Assembly: GCA_001781095.1 (NCBI GenBank) | Contig: MFKU01000004.1 | Coordinates: forward strand, 1 to 45,831 | Direction of reading: 5' to 3' | DNA: 45,831 bases | Source: Candidatus Kaiserbacteria bacterium RIFCSPHIGHO2_01_FULL_53_31 | GTDB taxonomy: Bacteria > Patescibacteriota > Minisyncoccia > Phycocordibacterales > Phycocordibacteraceae | Part shown: piece after piece, positions 8,127 through 18,344 of the stretch | How positions within the stretch are numbered: position 1 is the stretch's first letter | Layout of the letters: every line of letters begins with the position of its first letter | Made by a program: the position numbers and the translations under genes | Notes under the pieces: generated by a model | Database searches by the model: none | What the model was told of the DNA's origin: nothing | What the model saw: the letters and a program-made list of their open reading frames with translations, nothing else

Positions 8127-8585
8127 TCATTTCTTGCTGCGAACTGAATAGCCCAAGTATGTTATAAGGGGCTCTTTATTTTTGCCCCGTTTGCCGCCGC
8201 TTATGAGCTGGGCGTGCAGGTGTTCGACAGACCCGCCGGTATACTCTGTGTTGCCGAAGCGCATAAACAGCGCACCGCCAGGAATGCTGCGTTTTCGCAC
8301 CTCACCTCCAAATAAGGCGAACAATTCTACCTGAGCCGCGGGGGAGAGGTCGACGAAGTTGCGTACGTGCTTCTTTGACACGGCGAGCAAATGACTCTTG
8401 GAGCCTTTGTAGGGTTCAAAATTCTCAGTGAGCACCCAGTATTTTCCTTTTTTTATGATCGGCTTCGTATGATATTTCAGGAAGTGTTCCATGCAGAAGG
8501 GGCAGACCTTGTCGCGCGCAATTTTGCGCATGACACTGCGCTGGAAGGCGGTGCGTGCATGCGAAAAGTTCAATGTCCGAGTCAT
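8127..8585 (-). CDS. HIT family protein
   Basis: VCPFCMEHFLKYH...SKSHLLAVSKKHV...GGSVEHLHAQLISG (HxHxQ); start at 8585 adjoins the thyA stop. Confidence 0.8.
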   Translation of the reverse strand: MTRTLNFSHARTAFQRSVMRKIARDKVCPFCMEHFLKYHTKPIIKKGKYWVLTENFEPYKGSKSHLLAVSKKHVRNFVDLSPAAQVELFALFGGEVRKRSIPGGALFMRFGNTEYTGGSVEHLHAQLISGGKRGKNKEPLITYLGYSVRSKK

Positions 8586-8586
8586 G

Positions 8587-9495
8587 TTAGATCGCTGTAG
8601 GAATGACCATTTTTGGATGAGGTTCGTAATCAGAGAGCGAGAAGTGGGTTGGCCGGAAATCAAAAATATTTTTGATAGAAGGATCCAGTGTCACGGTGGG
8701 GAAAGGGCGCGGGTCACGGGCCAGAAGCTCTTTTACCGAATCGAACTGGTTGTGGTAAATGTGAGCGTCTGAGAATGTGTGTACTAACTCTTTCATGGTA
8801 TAGCCGATCACCTGTGCAAGCATCATACCGAACGCAGCGTACTGTACGATGTTAGACACCACACCAATGGGCACGTCCGCGCTGCGCTGGAAGTGGTGAA
8901 TTGTGATTTCTTTTGTATCTGGATACGTAAATATGTGAATCCACCCATGACACGGCGCGACGACTACTTTGCGGGTGAGGCCTTCATGTTGCAGTGTGTA
9001 CTGCGGTATCCAGGGAGACACAAAGTGGGTGCGCAGATAAGGACGTTCTTGGATCTGTTGGATGACATGGGCGATTTGATTGAACGGTGTGCCATCTTTA
9101 GTAGGAAAGCTTGCCCATGCGGCTCCGTAGGAGCCGTCGCCCAGATCTCCCTCAGGCAACCCAAACACTTCGCACTTTTCTTTGGTAACCCACCGATCCC
9201 AGAAAATTGCCGGCATTCCATATTTCTTCAAATCTTCCAAAGTGCGTGCACCGTTGAGAAAGCCGATGTGCTCACCTAATGCCCCGGGGAACGTCTTCGC
9301 TAAGTCGCGCTCGGTCATGAGCGGGAATCCATTCTCAAGATTGTAGCGGATCTGATGTCCAACAATTGAGCGAGCTCCGATCCCGTGAATGGGCATCATG
9401 TCTCGACCCTCGTTCATAATGCGCTCGAGCATTTGACGATATTGGTAATCTGGCGTGCGCTCAGAGTATGGTTTCATAGGTCCATAATACTCCAC
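8587..9495 (-). CDS. thyA: Thymidylate synthase
   Basis: VAPCHGW, HFQRSADVPIGVVSNIVQYA, LVHTFSDAHIYHNQ. Confidence 0.96.
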   Translation of the reverse strand: MEYYGPMKPYSERTPDYQYRQMLERIMNEGRDMMPIHGIGARSIVGHQIRYNLENGFPLMTERDLAKTFPGALGEHIGFLNGARTLEDLKKYGMPAIFWDRWVTKEKCEVFGLPEGDLGDGSYGAAWASFPTKDGTPFNQIAHVIQQIQERPYLRTHFVSPWIPQYTLQHEGLTRKVVVAPCHGWIHIFTYPDTKEITIHHFQRSADVPIGVVSNIVQYAAFGMMLAQVIGYTMKELVHTFSDAHIYHNQFDSVKELLARDPRPFPTVTLDPSIKNIFDFRPTHFSLSDYEPHPKMVIPTAI

Positions 9496-9521
9496 TCGGG
9501 GAGTGGTGGTACAATCGCCCC

Positions 9522-9950
9522 ATGGAGATGCTCATTCGCCGCATGGAAAAAGATTTGCCATTACCAGAATACAAAACGGCTAGGGCGGCGGCCGTGGATC
9601 TGTACGTAAGAGAAAGCGCTGTCGTACCACCCCATAGTACATTTGCTTTTCACCTAAACCTTGCAATACAGCTACCACCGAATCACTTTGGGCTCATGGC
9701 GGCGCGCAGCTCTCTCTTTAAACGAGGTCTTGTTCTTCGTAACGGTATTGGCATCATTGATGAAGATTTTGCCGGCGATGAGGATGAGTGCCGTGCAAAT
9801 ATTTATAACTTCACTGAGGAGCCCGTAACTGTTGAACGGGGCGATCGTCTTGTTCAATTAATCGTATTGCCCTTTGATAGAGTGGTGTGGAAAGAAGTTG
9901 ATTCTCTAGGCAATACAAATCGCGGCGGCATCGGAACGACGGGCAAATGA
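9522..9950 (+). CDS. dut: dUTP diphosphatase
   Basis: AARSSLFKRGLVLRNGIGIIDEDFAGDED...ERGDRLVQLIVLP...RGGIGTTGK. Confidence 0.93.
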   Translation: MEMLIRRMEKDLPLPEYKTARAAAVDLYVRESAVVPPHSTFAFHLNLAIQLPPNHFGLMAARSSLFKRGLVLRNGIGIIDEDFAGDEDECRANIYNFTEEPVTVERGDRLVQLIVLPFDRVVWKEVDSLGNTNRGGIGTTGK

Positions 9951-9951
9951 T

Positions 9952-11205
9952 ATGTACGAATTCCTACACAAAGAAGACGCAGAGGTGTATGCCGCGGTAG
10001 CGGGGGAGGAGAAGCGGCAGGCGGAAGGGCTTGAGCTCATCCCGAGCGAGAATTATGTGTCTCGGGCGGTGAAGGAAGCGATGGCGTCGTCGCTCACGAA
10101 CAAATATTCAGAAGGGTATCCCGGCAAGCGCTACTACGGTGGGCAGGAATTCACCGATCAGGTCGAGACACTCGCGATTGAACGTGCCAAGAAGCTTTTT
10201 AATGCCGCATTTGCCAATGTGCAGCCTTTGGGTGGAGCGAACGCGAACATGGCGATGTATTTCGCACTCCTCGAGCCGGGTGACACGGTGCTCGGTATGG
10301 ACCTCTCGCATGGTGGGCACCTCACCCACGGGCACCCGGTGACGTATCTCACGAAGATTTTTAATTTTGTTCGGTACAAGATGAAAAACGTTGAGACGGG
10401 CGAGATCGACTATGACGAGATGCTCGAAGTCGCGAAGCGCGAGAAGCCGAAGATTATTCTCGCGGGCTTCTCCGCGTATCCGCGCGAACTAGACTATGCG
10501 AAGTTTGTCTCGATAGCACGTGAAGTGGGCGCTATATCAGTCATGGACATCGCCCATATTGCGGGACTCATCGCAGGCGGAGCGGCAAAGAATCCCTTTG
10601 ACGCTGGTTTTGACCTCATGACGACCACGACGCACAAAACGCTACGCGGGCCACGAGGGGGGATGATCCTCACACGAGAAAGTGAAGAGCTCGCGAAGAA
10701 AATAGATAAGTCAGTATTCCCTGGGCTCCAGGGTGGGCCACACATGCACCAGATCGCGGCGAAGGCGGTCGCCTTTGGTGAGGCACTTCGGCCATCTTTT
10801 CAAACATATGCTAAACAAATTATTGCGAATGCGAAGGCCATGGCGGACGTTTTCGCCAGTCACAACGTGCGTATGATTACAGGGGGTACGGACAATCACT
10901 TAATTCTCGCGGATGTGTTTGGGTCGCTTGGCATCTCGGGTAAGGAGGCAGAGAAACTGCTCGATGAGGCCGGTATCACGTTAAATAAAAATGTGATCGC
11001 CGACGACCCGCGCAAACCCCTTGACCCATCCGGCATTCGCTTCGGTACACCCGCAATGACGACGCGGGGTTTTAAAGAAGCAGAAAGCAAGCGAGTCGCT
11101 GAAATTATGGTGGATGTGCTGAAAAAGAGCATCGATGTGAGCGTCGCGAAAGACGAGATAAAGAAACTCGCCCTCGCGCACCCGATTTCCGAATCGTTTG
11201 CGTAG
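9952..11205 (+). CDS. glyA: Serine hydroxymethyltransferase
   Basis: GLELIPSENYVS...LTNKYSEGYPGKRYYGG...TTTTHKTLRGPRGGMIL. Confidence 0.98.
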   Translation: MYEFLHKEDAEVYAAVAGEEKRQAEGLELIPSENYVSRAVKEAMASSLTNKYSEGYPGKRYYGGQEFTDQVETLAIERAKKLFNAAFANVQPLGGANANMAMYFALLEPGDTVLGMDLSHGGHLTHGHPVTYLTKIFNFVRYKMKNVETGEIDYDEMLEVAKREKPKIILAGFSAYPRELDYAKFVSIAREVGAISVMDIAHIAGLIAGGAAKNPFDAGFDLMTTTTHKTLRGPRGGMILTRESEELAKKIDKSVFPGLQGGPHMHQIAAKAVAFGEALRPSFQTYAKQIIANAKAMADVFASHNVRMITGGTDNHLILADVFGSLGISGKEAEKLLDEAGITLNKNVIADDPRKPLDPSGIRFGTPAMTTRGFKEAESKRVAEIMVDVLKKSIDVSVAKDEIKKLALAHPISESFA

Positions 11206-11524
11206 TTTCAAAGAGTACGGAAAAGGGGAGGATTTCTCCTCCCCCGTTTCAATGTTGCGGACTACTTCTTTCTTCGCGGTCGTCTGCGCTCCTTCTCATG
11301 CTCGGTGTGTTGCCGCCGAGCTAGACCTCCATCGGCACACCGCCATATCCCACCACCGATATGAGTACACGATGAGGGACATTTTTCCGCCCGTTCCTGA
11401 TTGCATACCGCTACCGCCATCGCCTCCTCCTCTCGTTGTGCGAAGCAGGATTCGCTCACGTCTGCTCCGGTTTCTAAGGTTTGACAACCCTTGGAAGGTC
11501 ACCCGGCGGCGAGTATAGCACGCA

Positions 11525-13198
11525 ATGAGTTTTGTGGAATCTGGTACACTCGCTCGTATGGAAGAACAGATACGACAGGCCAGCGTGCTTGCACTAAAAG
11601 ATATTGGCGCAGAAGGCGTTCCTTTTACTGTCGAGCGACCTGCCGAGAGTACGCATGGAGATTATGCAATAAATGCTGCATTTGTCGCCGCCAAGCAACT
11701 CGGGAAAAGTCCGCATGAAGTCGCCAAAGATATTGCTCCAATTCTAAAAATATCAGTCCACGAAGATATTAAAGTCTCTGAGACAGGGTTTATAAACATA
11801 ACACTTTCCCGCGAAACAATCGCTCTCGCGGTCGCTGAGGCGAGTGCACAAGGAGATGAGTGGGGAAAAGGCACTGTGAACGCGAATCAGCGCGTCATGG
11901 TCGAATACACCGACCCAAATCCCTTTAAAGAGATGCACATTGGGCATCTCATGAGCAACACGATAGGTGAGTCAGTCTCGCGCCTCATTGCAAATGAAGG
12001 AGCGACTGTTACCCGCGCGTGCTATTCGGGGGATGTAGGGCCTCACGTGGCAAAAGCAATTTGGGCACTCCGGAAATCTTGTACTACTGATCCTCAAACG
12101 GCGGGTGATCTTAGTGGCGCCTATGTCGAGGGTAATCGCGCGTACGAGACATCTCCCGAAGCTAAGGCAGAAATCGATGCTCTGAATCAGGCGTTATATG
12201 TCGGCGATGATCTGACGCTCATGGAATTTTGGAGTAAAGGTCGTGCGCTCGCTATCGAAGCGTTTGAACGCGTGTTCAAAATCTTGGGGACTCATTTTGA
12301 TTATTATTTCTTTGAAAGCGAGACGGCTGAGTCGGGGATGCGCATTGTTCGTGATGGTATAGAAAAAGGAATTTTTGAAGAGAGCGAGGGTGCTGTGATC
12401 TACAAGGGAGAGAAAGAGGGACTCCACACGCTCGTATTTATCACGAGCCGCGGCACGCCCACGTATGAGGCAAAAGAAATTGGCCTCGCATTTCTCAAAG
12501 AAGAACGAGTGCAAACGGATCGTTCGATTGTTCTGACTGGTATGGAACAAATCGGACACTTCAAGATCGTGCTCGCCGCGTTGAAAAAGATTGCGCCGCT
12601 CATTGCCGCAAAAACGACCCATGTGCCGCACGGTCTGCTCAGTTTATCGACAGGGAAGATGTCCTCGCGCGAGGGGAATGTCATCACAGCCACAGAGCTC
12701 ATTCACGAAGTAATTCTGAGATCGAGCGAGAAGAATCCCGATCCGCTCATCGCCGAGCAGGTGGCCATTGGCGCTATTAAATACATGATCCTGCGGCAAG
12801 CGCCGGGCTCGGGCATCATCTTCGACGAAGAGAAGTCGCTCTCGCTCGAGGGCGATTCAGGGCCCTATCTCCAGTATGCGCTGGTGCGTGCACGCAAGAT
12901 TCTCACGTACGCTGCGACCGGAGGGGAGGGTAGCGACGAGCCCGGCGCTCCCTACGCTATCGAGCGGCTCATACTCCACTTCCCAGAAGTCGTCGCGCGC
13001 GCAGCGCGCGAGCTCGCGCCTAACATTCTCACAACCTATCTCACGGAGCTCGCAGCCGCGTGGAATAATTTCTACGCCACCGAGCAGGTGCTCGGTAGCC
13101 CCGAAGAGGCATACAAGCAGCGTGTCACTCGCGCCTTCGCGAACACAATGACGAACGGCCTCAAACTGCTCGGCATCCCCACGCCCGAGAGGATGTAG
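11525..13198 (+). CDS. argS: Arginine--tRNA ligase
   Basis: VMVEYTDPNPFKEMHIGHLMSNTIGESVSRL; SLSTGKMSSREGNVI; C-terminal anticodon-binding region. Confidence 0.97.
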   Translation: MSFVESGTLARMEEQIRQASVLALKDIGAEGVPFTVERPAESTHGDYAINAAFVAAKQLGKSPHEVAKDIAPILKISVHEDIKVSETGFINITLSRETIALAVAEASAQGDEWGKGTVNANQRVMVEYTDPNPFKEMHIGHLMSNTIGESVSRLIANEGATVTRACYSGDVGPHVAKAIWALRKSCTTDPQTAGDLSGAYVEGNRAYETSPEAKAEIDALNQALYVGDDLTLMEFWSKGRALAIEAFERVFKILGTHFDYYFFESETAESGMRIVRDGIEKGIFEESEGAVIYKGEKEGLHTLVFITSRGTPTYEAKEIGLAFLKEERVQTDRSIVLTGMEQIGHFKIVLAALKKIAPLIAAKTTHVPHGLLSLSTGKMSSREGNVITATELIHEVILRSSEKNPDPLIAEQVAIGAIKYMILRQAPGSGIIFDEEKSLSLEGDSGPYLQYALVRARKILTYAATGGEGSDEPGAPYAIERLILHFPEVVARAARELAPNILTTYLTELAAAWNNFYATEQVLGSPEEAYKQRVTRAFANTMTNGLKLLGIPTPERM

Positions 13199-13207
13199 AA
13201 TTAAACT

Positions 13208-14800
13208 ATGCCCCCCAAACGTTTCGAAGGTAAATTCGGCATCCCCTCATCACACAACACTGAGTCGCAACTTACTTCGGCTCTGTACCGTCTCCCCGGG
13301 GAAGTAAGGCCTGAACATATTGAAGAGGTCACTACGGAGCTAATAACGAAGGTAAATAAGGGACTGCAAGAAAAGGGCGACGAAGCCCTGTCTACAGATC
13401 GGGCTCGCATGTTCCATCTCAAGCTGGCGCGCCACTTTCAAGAATCAGAAAAGGCTGAGCATCTCGATACACACACCCTCATCGACGCCCTGGTCGAGAC
13501 ACCGCGGTTTCTCGACAGCGACAGAGGCAGTATCGATAAGTTGCTCGAGATCCATGAAGTGAAGACCTTGCAACATGTTGCCGAGCTCAGGCGCCAGCGT
13601 GCTGAGATGACCGGGAACGAGACCTTCAATCCCTATGAAGCGCTATTCCCAACCAACAGCGGCACGTACTACATGGCCCGACTCCTCAACATGCCGCATC
13701 TCCAAGAAGAGTCACAGTATATGAGCCACTGCGTCGGCACGAGCGACAGCTATGTGAACAAGATGAAACGAGGAGAAGTGGAGATACTCTCCTTTCGCAA
13801 TGCAAGAACTCACCAACCTGTTGTTACAATCGAATACGATCTCAAGAGTAAGCAACTCCTCCAAATAAAGGGGCCACACGACCGCGTCCCACAACTTGGT
13901 GACAGCTACGCACCCGACCTGCTCGAAGCCCTTGAAAAGCTTCCCACCTCGACCACCGAAGCAGGCGAACCCCGAATAGTAAGCGATCATGTCGTGGGGG
14001 ACATGAGAACCTTGAGTCGATTAAAGACTAAGTTTGAAAAACAAGAACCTCTCACCAGAGATGAACTTGTCTTCCTCTACGAAATCAATACCACGATCTC
14101 ATGCTTCGATAACGGGCGCGATCCAGTCATAGACGAGTTGTTACAGAACAGAAACGTCGAAGCAGATCTGCCGATCATCTTCGACTGTACTCCCGACAAC
14201 ATCGCCCACGTCGCGTCAGAAGTAACTTCAGACACCAAAGCCTATATTGGCCCTCTTGAGCCCGGCATCTTCGACAAGCTCCCTGGACATCTCGAGCACG
14301 TCTATACGAAGTTTCCAAAAGAGCATATCAAATTCCGTCACGCTGAACTTGGTACAAACGTTAACGATGGGTACTCTTTCAAAAACACCACCGAAGAACA
14401 AGGCATGCGTGTCGGAAACTGGGCGCAACAGCTCCTCGAAAGTGCTGACTTTAAGGTTATTGGGGAGCGTCAACAGGTCGATCTCGTTGAAGTCTTTGTC
14501 CGTTCACTCGGCTTCACCACCGCTACCCGCTACGATCAGATATGCTCCCGCGCAAAAGAACTCGGTCTCGAGCTCTGCCCGGCTGAAGTCGGACCACAGC
14601 TCCGTCTTCAATATAAAGACCAACCGCTTGGGGAATATTTAATTGTCGCCATGAAGGCCATTAGCGTCCGAGACGGCCACCCGCGCGTCTTCACGGTGGA
14701 CCGGGGTGGCGGCGGGCTCTGGCTGAGCGCGGACCGCGGGAGGCCCGACGGCGAGTGGGGTCCTGGGCATCGTTTCGTGTTTCTCCGTCCCCGCAAGTAG
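13208..14800 (+). CDS. PcfJ-like domain hypothetical protein
   Basis: YMSHCVGTSDSYVNKMKRGEVEILSFRNARTHQPVVTIEYDLKSKQLLQIKGPHDRVP resembles the PcfJ core; separate C-terminal domain (FTVDRGGGGLWLSADRGRPDGEWGPGHRFVFLRPRK). Confidence 0.65.
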   Translation: MPPKRFEGKFGIPSSHNTESQLTSALYRLPGEVRPEHIEEVTTELITKVNKGLQEKGDEALSTDRARMFHLKLARHFQESEKAEHLDTHTLIDALVETPRFLDSDRGSIDKLLEIHEVKTLQHVAELRRQRAEMTGNETFNPYEALFPTNSGTYYMARLLNMPHLQEESQYMSHCVGTSDSYVNKMKRGEVEILSFRNARTHQPVVTIEYDLKSKQLLQIKGPHDRVPQLGDSYAPDLLEALEKLPTSTTEAGEPRIVSDHVVGDMRTLSRLKTKFEKQEPLTRDELVFLYEINTTISCFDNGRDPVIDELLQNRNVEADLPIIFDCTPDNIAHVASEVTSDTKAYIGPLEPGIFDKLPGHLEHVYTKFPKEHIKFRHAELGTNVNDGYSFKNTTEEQGMRVGNWAQQLLESADFKVIGERQQVDLVEVFVRSLGFTTATRYDQICSRAKELGLELCPAEVGPQLRLQYKDQPLGEYLIVAMKAISVRDGHPRVFTVDRGGGGLWLSADRGRPDGEWGPGHRFVFLRPRK

Positions 14801-14884
14801 CCTTATGCAGCAGGATAACCAGTACTAGGTGCTGGGAGATAACGAATAGTTGACAAGAAGATAATCTAAAGATAGACTTTAAAT

Positions 14885-15133
14885 ATGATCAATATTATTG
14901 GATTGAAGGACTTGCGGGAGAATACCGAGCAGTACATATCTCGTGTAAAACGGGGGAAGTCATTTGTTGTGGTAAGACGGTCAAAACCGATCTTTCGTGT
15001 CTCACCAGTGGACGAGTGGGGAGATGAAGGAATGTGGGAGACGGTTGTGGACTTCACCAAGATCAACAAGGGTGGAGTATCAACTGCAGATGCCATAGCG
15101 TCTTTGAAGCGCCTCAATGCACAAGATAGATAA
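14885..15133 (+). CDS. Phd/YefM-like antitoxin
   Basis: IIGLKDLRENTEQYISRVKRGKSFVVVRRSKPIFRVSPV. Confidence 0.85.
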   Translation: MINIIGLKDLRENTEQYISRVKRGKSFVVVRRSKPIFRVSPVDEWGDEGMWETVVDFTKINKGGVSTADAIASLKRLNAQDR

Positions 15134-15359
15134 ATTTCTAGCACGGCTGGATGCCAATCAGCGGAAGAAGGTACTCGCCATTGTTGAGCGTCTCGATAGA
15201 AGTGATCTCACAGGTCTCGATGTTCGGAAACTCCAAGGTTTCCCCGGCCTGTATCGAGTCCGCGTCGGGAGAATAAGAGTTAAGTTCGTTATGGACATCT
15301 CAGGCATTCGCATCTTGAGTATCGGGCATCGGAGCGAAAGTACCTATCGCGATGTCTAG
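15117..15359 (+). CDS. RelE/ParE-like toxin
   Basis: VRKLQGFPGLYRVRVGRIRVKFVMDISGIRILSIGHRSESTYRDV; overlaps antitoxin by 17 nt. Confidence 0.85.
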   Translation: MHKIDKFLARLDANQRKKVLAIVERLDRSDLTGLDVRKLQGFPGLYRVRVGRIRVKFVMDISGIRILSIGHRSESTYRDV

Positions 15360-15420
15360 TTCCATTTTTGGCCGGTAAACCATAAACCTGAAAACAGGCT
15401 TCCTCCCCGCGCTCGATTCG

Positions 15421-15447
15421 GACGAGTGTTTTAAATACACACTCGTC
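15421..15447. promoter_or_regulatory. Hairpin GACGAGTGT-N9-ACACTCGTC upstream of ileS
   Basis: 9-bp perfect stem, no T-run; function unknown. Confidence 0.4.
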
Positions 15448-15479
15448 ACTCACCTCACTTGGTAGTAGGATAAGCGGAT

Positions 15480-18344
15480 ATGGCAGAAGCTGGAGAGAAA
15501 TCAGAAGCCGCAAAGAGGGAAGAGGAGATACTCGCGTTCTGGGAGCGAGAGAAGATTTTCGAGAAGTCGCTCAAGAAGGACTCTCCTAAAGGCGAATACG
15601 TTTTTTATGATGGACCGCCATTCGCGACGGGGTTACCCCATTATGGGCATATTGTCGCGAGTCTCATTAAGGATGTTATCCCGCGTTATGCAACGATGCG
15701 CGGATATCACGTACCCCGTGTGTGGGGATGGGATTGCCACGGCTTGCCGATCGAGAATATTGTTGAGAGAGAACTTGGTTTCAAACACAAAAAAGATATT
15801 AAAGAGTACGGTATTGCGAAGTTTAATGAGCGCTGCCGCGAACGAGTGCTGACCTATGTGGACGAATGGAAGAAAATCATTCCGCGCATTGGCCGCTTCG
15901 TTGATATGGAGCATGCCTACCTCACCATGGACAAGCCCTTTATGGAGTCGGTCTGGTGGGTGTTCAAGCAGCTCTACGACAAGGGGCTCGTCTACGAGGA
16001 TTATCGCATTATGCATATCTGCCCGCGCTGCGAGACGACACTCTCTCAGCAAGAAGTGGCCGAAGGGTACAAAGACGTCAAAGATATTGCGGTCACGGTA
16101 AAATTCAAGGTGAAGAATCCAGAAAAGCACGGATTGCCCGATAATACCTATCTTCTAGCCTGGACCACCACGCCGTGGACGCTTTCAGGGAATGTTGCGC
16201 TCGCCGTGGGAGCGGACATTACCTATACCACACGAACAGTTGATAACAATACAATCGTCCTCGCGCAGGCTGCTGCAGAAAAGTCCTCGGATCTCCTCTC
16301 TTCGCTCGACCAGACTGTTTCTTCGCAGCCTGCGCGACTCCTCAAGGGGCGTGATCTTGTTGGTCTTACGTACGAGCCGCTTTTTGATTACTACGCCAAA
16401 GATGAGACGCTCAAGAACCGCGAGAACGGATGGAAGGTCTATGAGGCGGATTTCGTAATGACGGATGAAGGCACGGGGATCGTACACATTGCACCTGCGT
16501 TTGGCGAAGATGATATGACGCTTGGTAAAGCGAAGAATCTACCCTTCGTGCAGCACGTGCGCATGGATGGGACGGTTGCTCCCGAGGCGGGTGATTTCGC
16601 GGGAAGGGAAGTGAAGCCGCGTTCGGAGGATGATTCGGTGCGGCTTGGAACCGATATTGCAATCGTAAAATATCTCGACGAACACGGACTCCTCTTTGCG
16701 AAAGAAAACGTAACTCACTCATACCCTCACTGCTGGCGCTGCGATACGCCGCTCTTAAATTACGCGACGTCGTCGTGGTTTGTAGCAGTTACAAAAGAAA
16801 AAGACGCATTACTCGAGAATGCAAAAGCGATTGACTGGTCACCCGAACATATTAAAGAGGGCAGGTTCGGCAATTGGCTCTCAGGAGCGCGCGATTGGTC
16901 TATCTCGCGCCAGCGATTTTGGGCGAGCGTGATACCACTCTGGCGCTGTGAAGAATGCAAGAGAATTCGCGTCTTTGGTTCAGTTGCAGAATTGGAGGAC
17001 GCCAGTGGAAAAACTGTTGCGGATCTGCACAAGCACATCATTGATGAAGTTACCGTTCCTTGTTCCGCCGAGAATGGCGGGTGCGGTAAGACGATGCATC
17101 GGATCCCAGATGTGCTCGACACATGGTTCGACTCTGGGTCGATGCCGTATGGTCAGCGGCATTATCCTTTTGAAAATAAAGAGCAGTTTGAAGCGGCCTT
17201 TCCCGCACAGTTCATAGCTGAAGGAATCGATCAAACACGCGCCTGGTTCTATTATCTGCATCTCATAGCAGGGGCGATTTTCCATAAGAACGCATTTCTG
17301 AATGTCATCGTAAACGGAATTGTTACCGCGGAGGATGGTAAGAAGATGTCGAAGCGCCTGCAGAACTATCCTGATCCGATGGAAATCGTCGAGAAGTATG
17401 GAGCGGACGCATTAAGGATGTATTTGCTCGCCTCGCCTGTGGTCCAAGCCGAGAATCTCGCGTTCTCTGAAAAGGGAGTTGATGAAATTGCGAAAAAAAA
17501 TATCGGCCGACTCACGAACGTACTCTCGTTCTACAAATTGTATGAAGACGGCACTCCATCTGCGCACGAAAGTAACAACGCACTCGATCGCTGGATGTTT
17601 GCTCGTCTCGGGGAATTGGTCAAGGAGACAACAGCGGGATATGAAAAATACGAACTTGATTCTGCTATTCGACCGCTCGCGCTCTTTGTTGATGATCTCT
17701 CGGCATGGTACGTGCGACGGTCTCGGGATCGGTTCAAAGAAGAAGGGGAGGACAAGCGTGCAGCGCTCGCAACACTGCGCTACGTACTTCGCATGACCGC
17801 GATTCTCATCGCACCCTCGGTGCCCTTCATTGCTGAAGAAATTTTCCGCGGGGTGCGCGAAGACAATGATCCGGAGAGCGTGCATTTAGCATCGTGGCCT
17901 GAAGAGAGTCTGGGTGAGAAATTTGTGCATTTGTTCACAACGGGGACGCAAGAGAAATTAGTTGAAGAAATGACGCGCGTACGAGCGCTCGCATCAGAAG
18001 CCCTGCAACTCCGGCAGAAGGCGGGAATCAAGGTACGCCAGCCACTTGCGTCGCTAACGATTCCAGAAGAATTGAGTGATGAACTTGCGCAAATTCTGGC
18101 AGACGAAGTGAATGTTAAGAAGATTCTTGTTGGAGAAGATCTGGCGCTCGATACGGCGCTCACGCCAGAGCTTGTTAAAGAGGGTGATGAACGCGGGATG
18201 GCGCGCGCAGTCGCTGAAGCGCGTAAGAGCGAGAATCTTTCACCTAAAGACAAAGCACACTCCGAAGTAGCAGAAGGTGGAAAATATTCAGTGGAGATCT
18301 CCACTGGCACGGTTCATTTCAACTTAGTTCGCGATGCGGCATAA
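15480..18344 (+). CDS. ileS: Isoleucine--tRNA ligase
   Basis: YDGPPFATGLPHYGHIVASLIKDVIPRY; WGWDCHGLPIE; GKKMSKRLQNYPDP. Confidence 0.97.
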   Translation: MAEAGEKSEAAKREEEILAFWEREKIFEKSLKKDSPKGEYVFYDGPPFATGLPHYGHIVASLIKDVIPRYATMRGYHVPRVWGWDCHGLPIENIVERELGFKHKKDIKEYGIAKFNERCRERVLTYVDEWKKIIPRIGRFVDMEHAYLTMDKPFMESVWWVFKQLYDKGLVYEDYRIMHICPRCETTLSQQEVAEGYKDVKDIAVTVKFKVKNPEKHGLPDNTYLLAWTTTPWTLSGNVALAVGADITYTTRTVDNNTIVLAQAAAEKSSDLLSSLDQTVSSQPARLLKGRDLVGLTYEPLFDYYAKDETLKNRENGWKVYEADFVMTDEGTGIVHIAPAFGEDDMTLGKAKNLPFVQHVRMDGTVAPEAGDFAGREVKPRSEDDSVRLGTDIAIVKYLDEHGLLFAKENVTHSYPHCWRCDTPLLNYATSSWFVAVTKEKDALLENAKAIDWSPEHIKEGRFGNWLSGARDWSISRQRFWASVIPLWRCEECKRIRVFGSVAELEDASGKTVADLHKHIIDEVTVPCSAENGGCGKTMHRIPDVLDTWFDSGSMPYGQRHYPFENKEQFEAAFPAQFIAEGIDQTRAWFYYLHLIAGAIFHKNAFLNVIVNGIVTAEDGKKMSKRLQNYPDPMEIVEKYGADALRMYLLASPVVQAENLAFSEKGVDEIAKKNIGRLTNVLSFYKLYEDGTPSAHESNNALDRWMFARLGELVKETTAGYEKYELDSAIRPLALFVDDLSAWYVRRSRDRFKEEGEDKRAALATLRYVLRMTAILIAPSVPFIAEEIFRGVREDNDPESVHLASWPEESLGEKFVHLFTTGTQEKLVEEMTRVRALASEALQLRQKAGIKVRQPLASLTIPEELSDELAQILADEVNVKKILVGEDLALDTALTPELVKEGDERGMARAVAEARKSENLSPKDKAHSEVAEGGKYSVEISTGTVHFNLVRDAA

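Noticed and set aside
11198-11518. ORFs between glyA and argS on both strands (11198-11518 +, 11262-11459 -, 11296-11502 -)
   Set aside because: Mutually overlapping, no motif or clear start context; the reverse ORF 11262-11459 (CPSSCTHIGGGIWRC) is possible but too weak to claim.
15360-15479. T-box riboswitch upstream of ileS
   Set aside because: A hairpin is present (15421-15447) but I see no T-box sequence, specifier loop or terminator/antiterminator pair.
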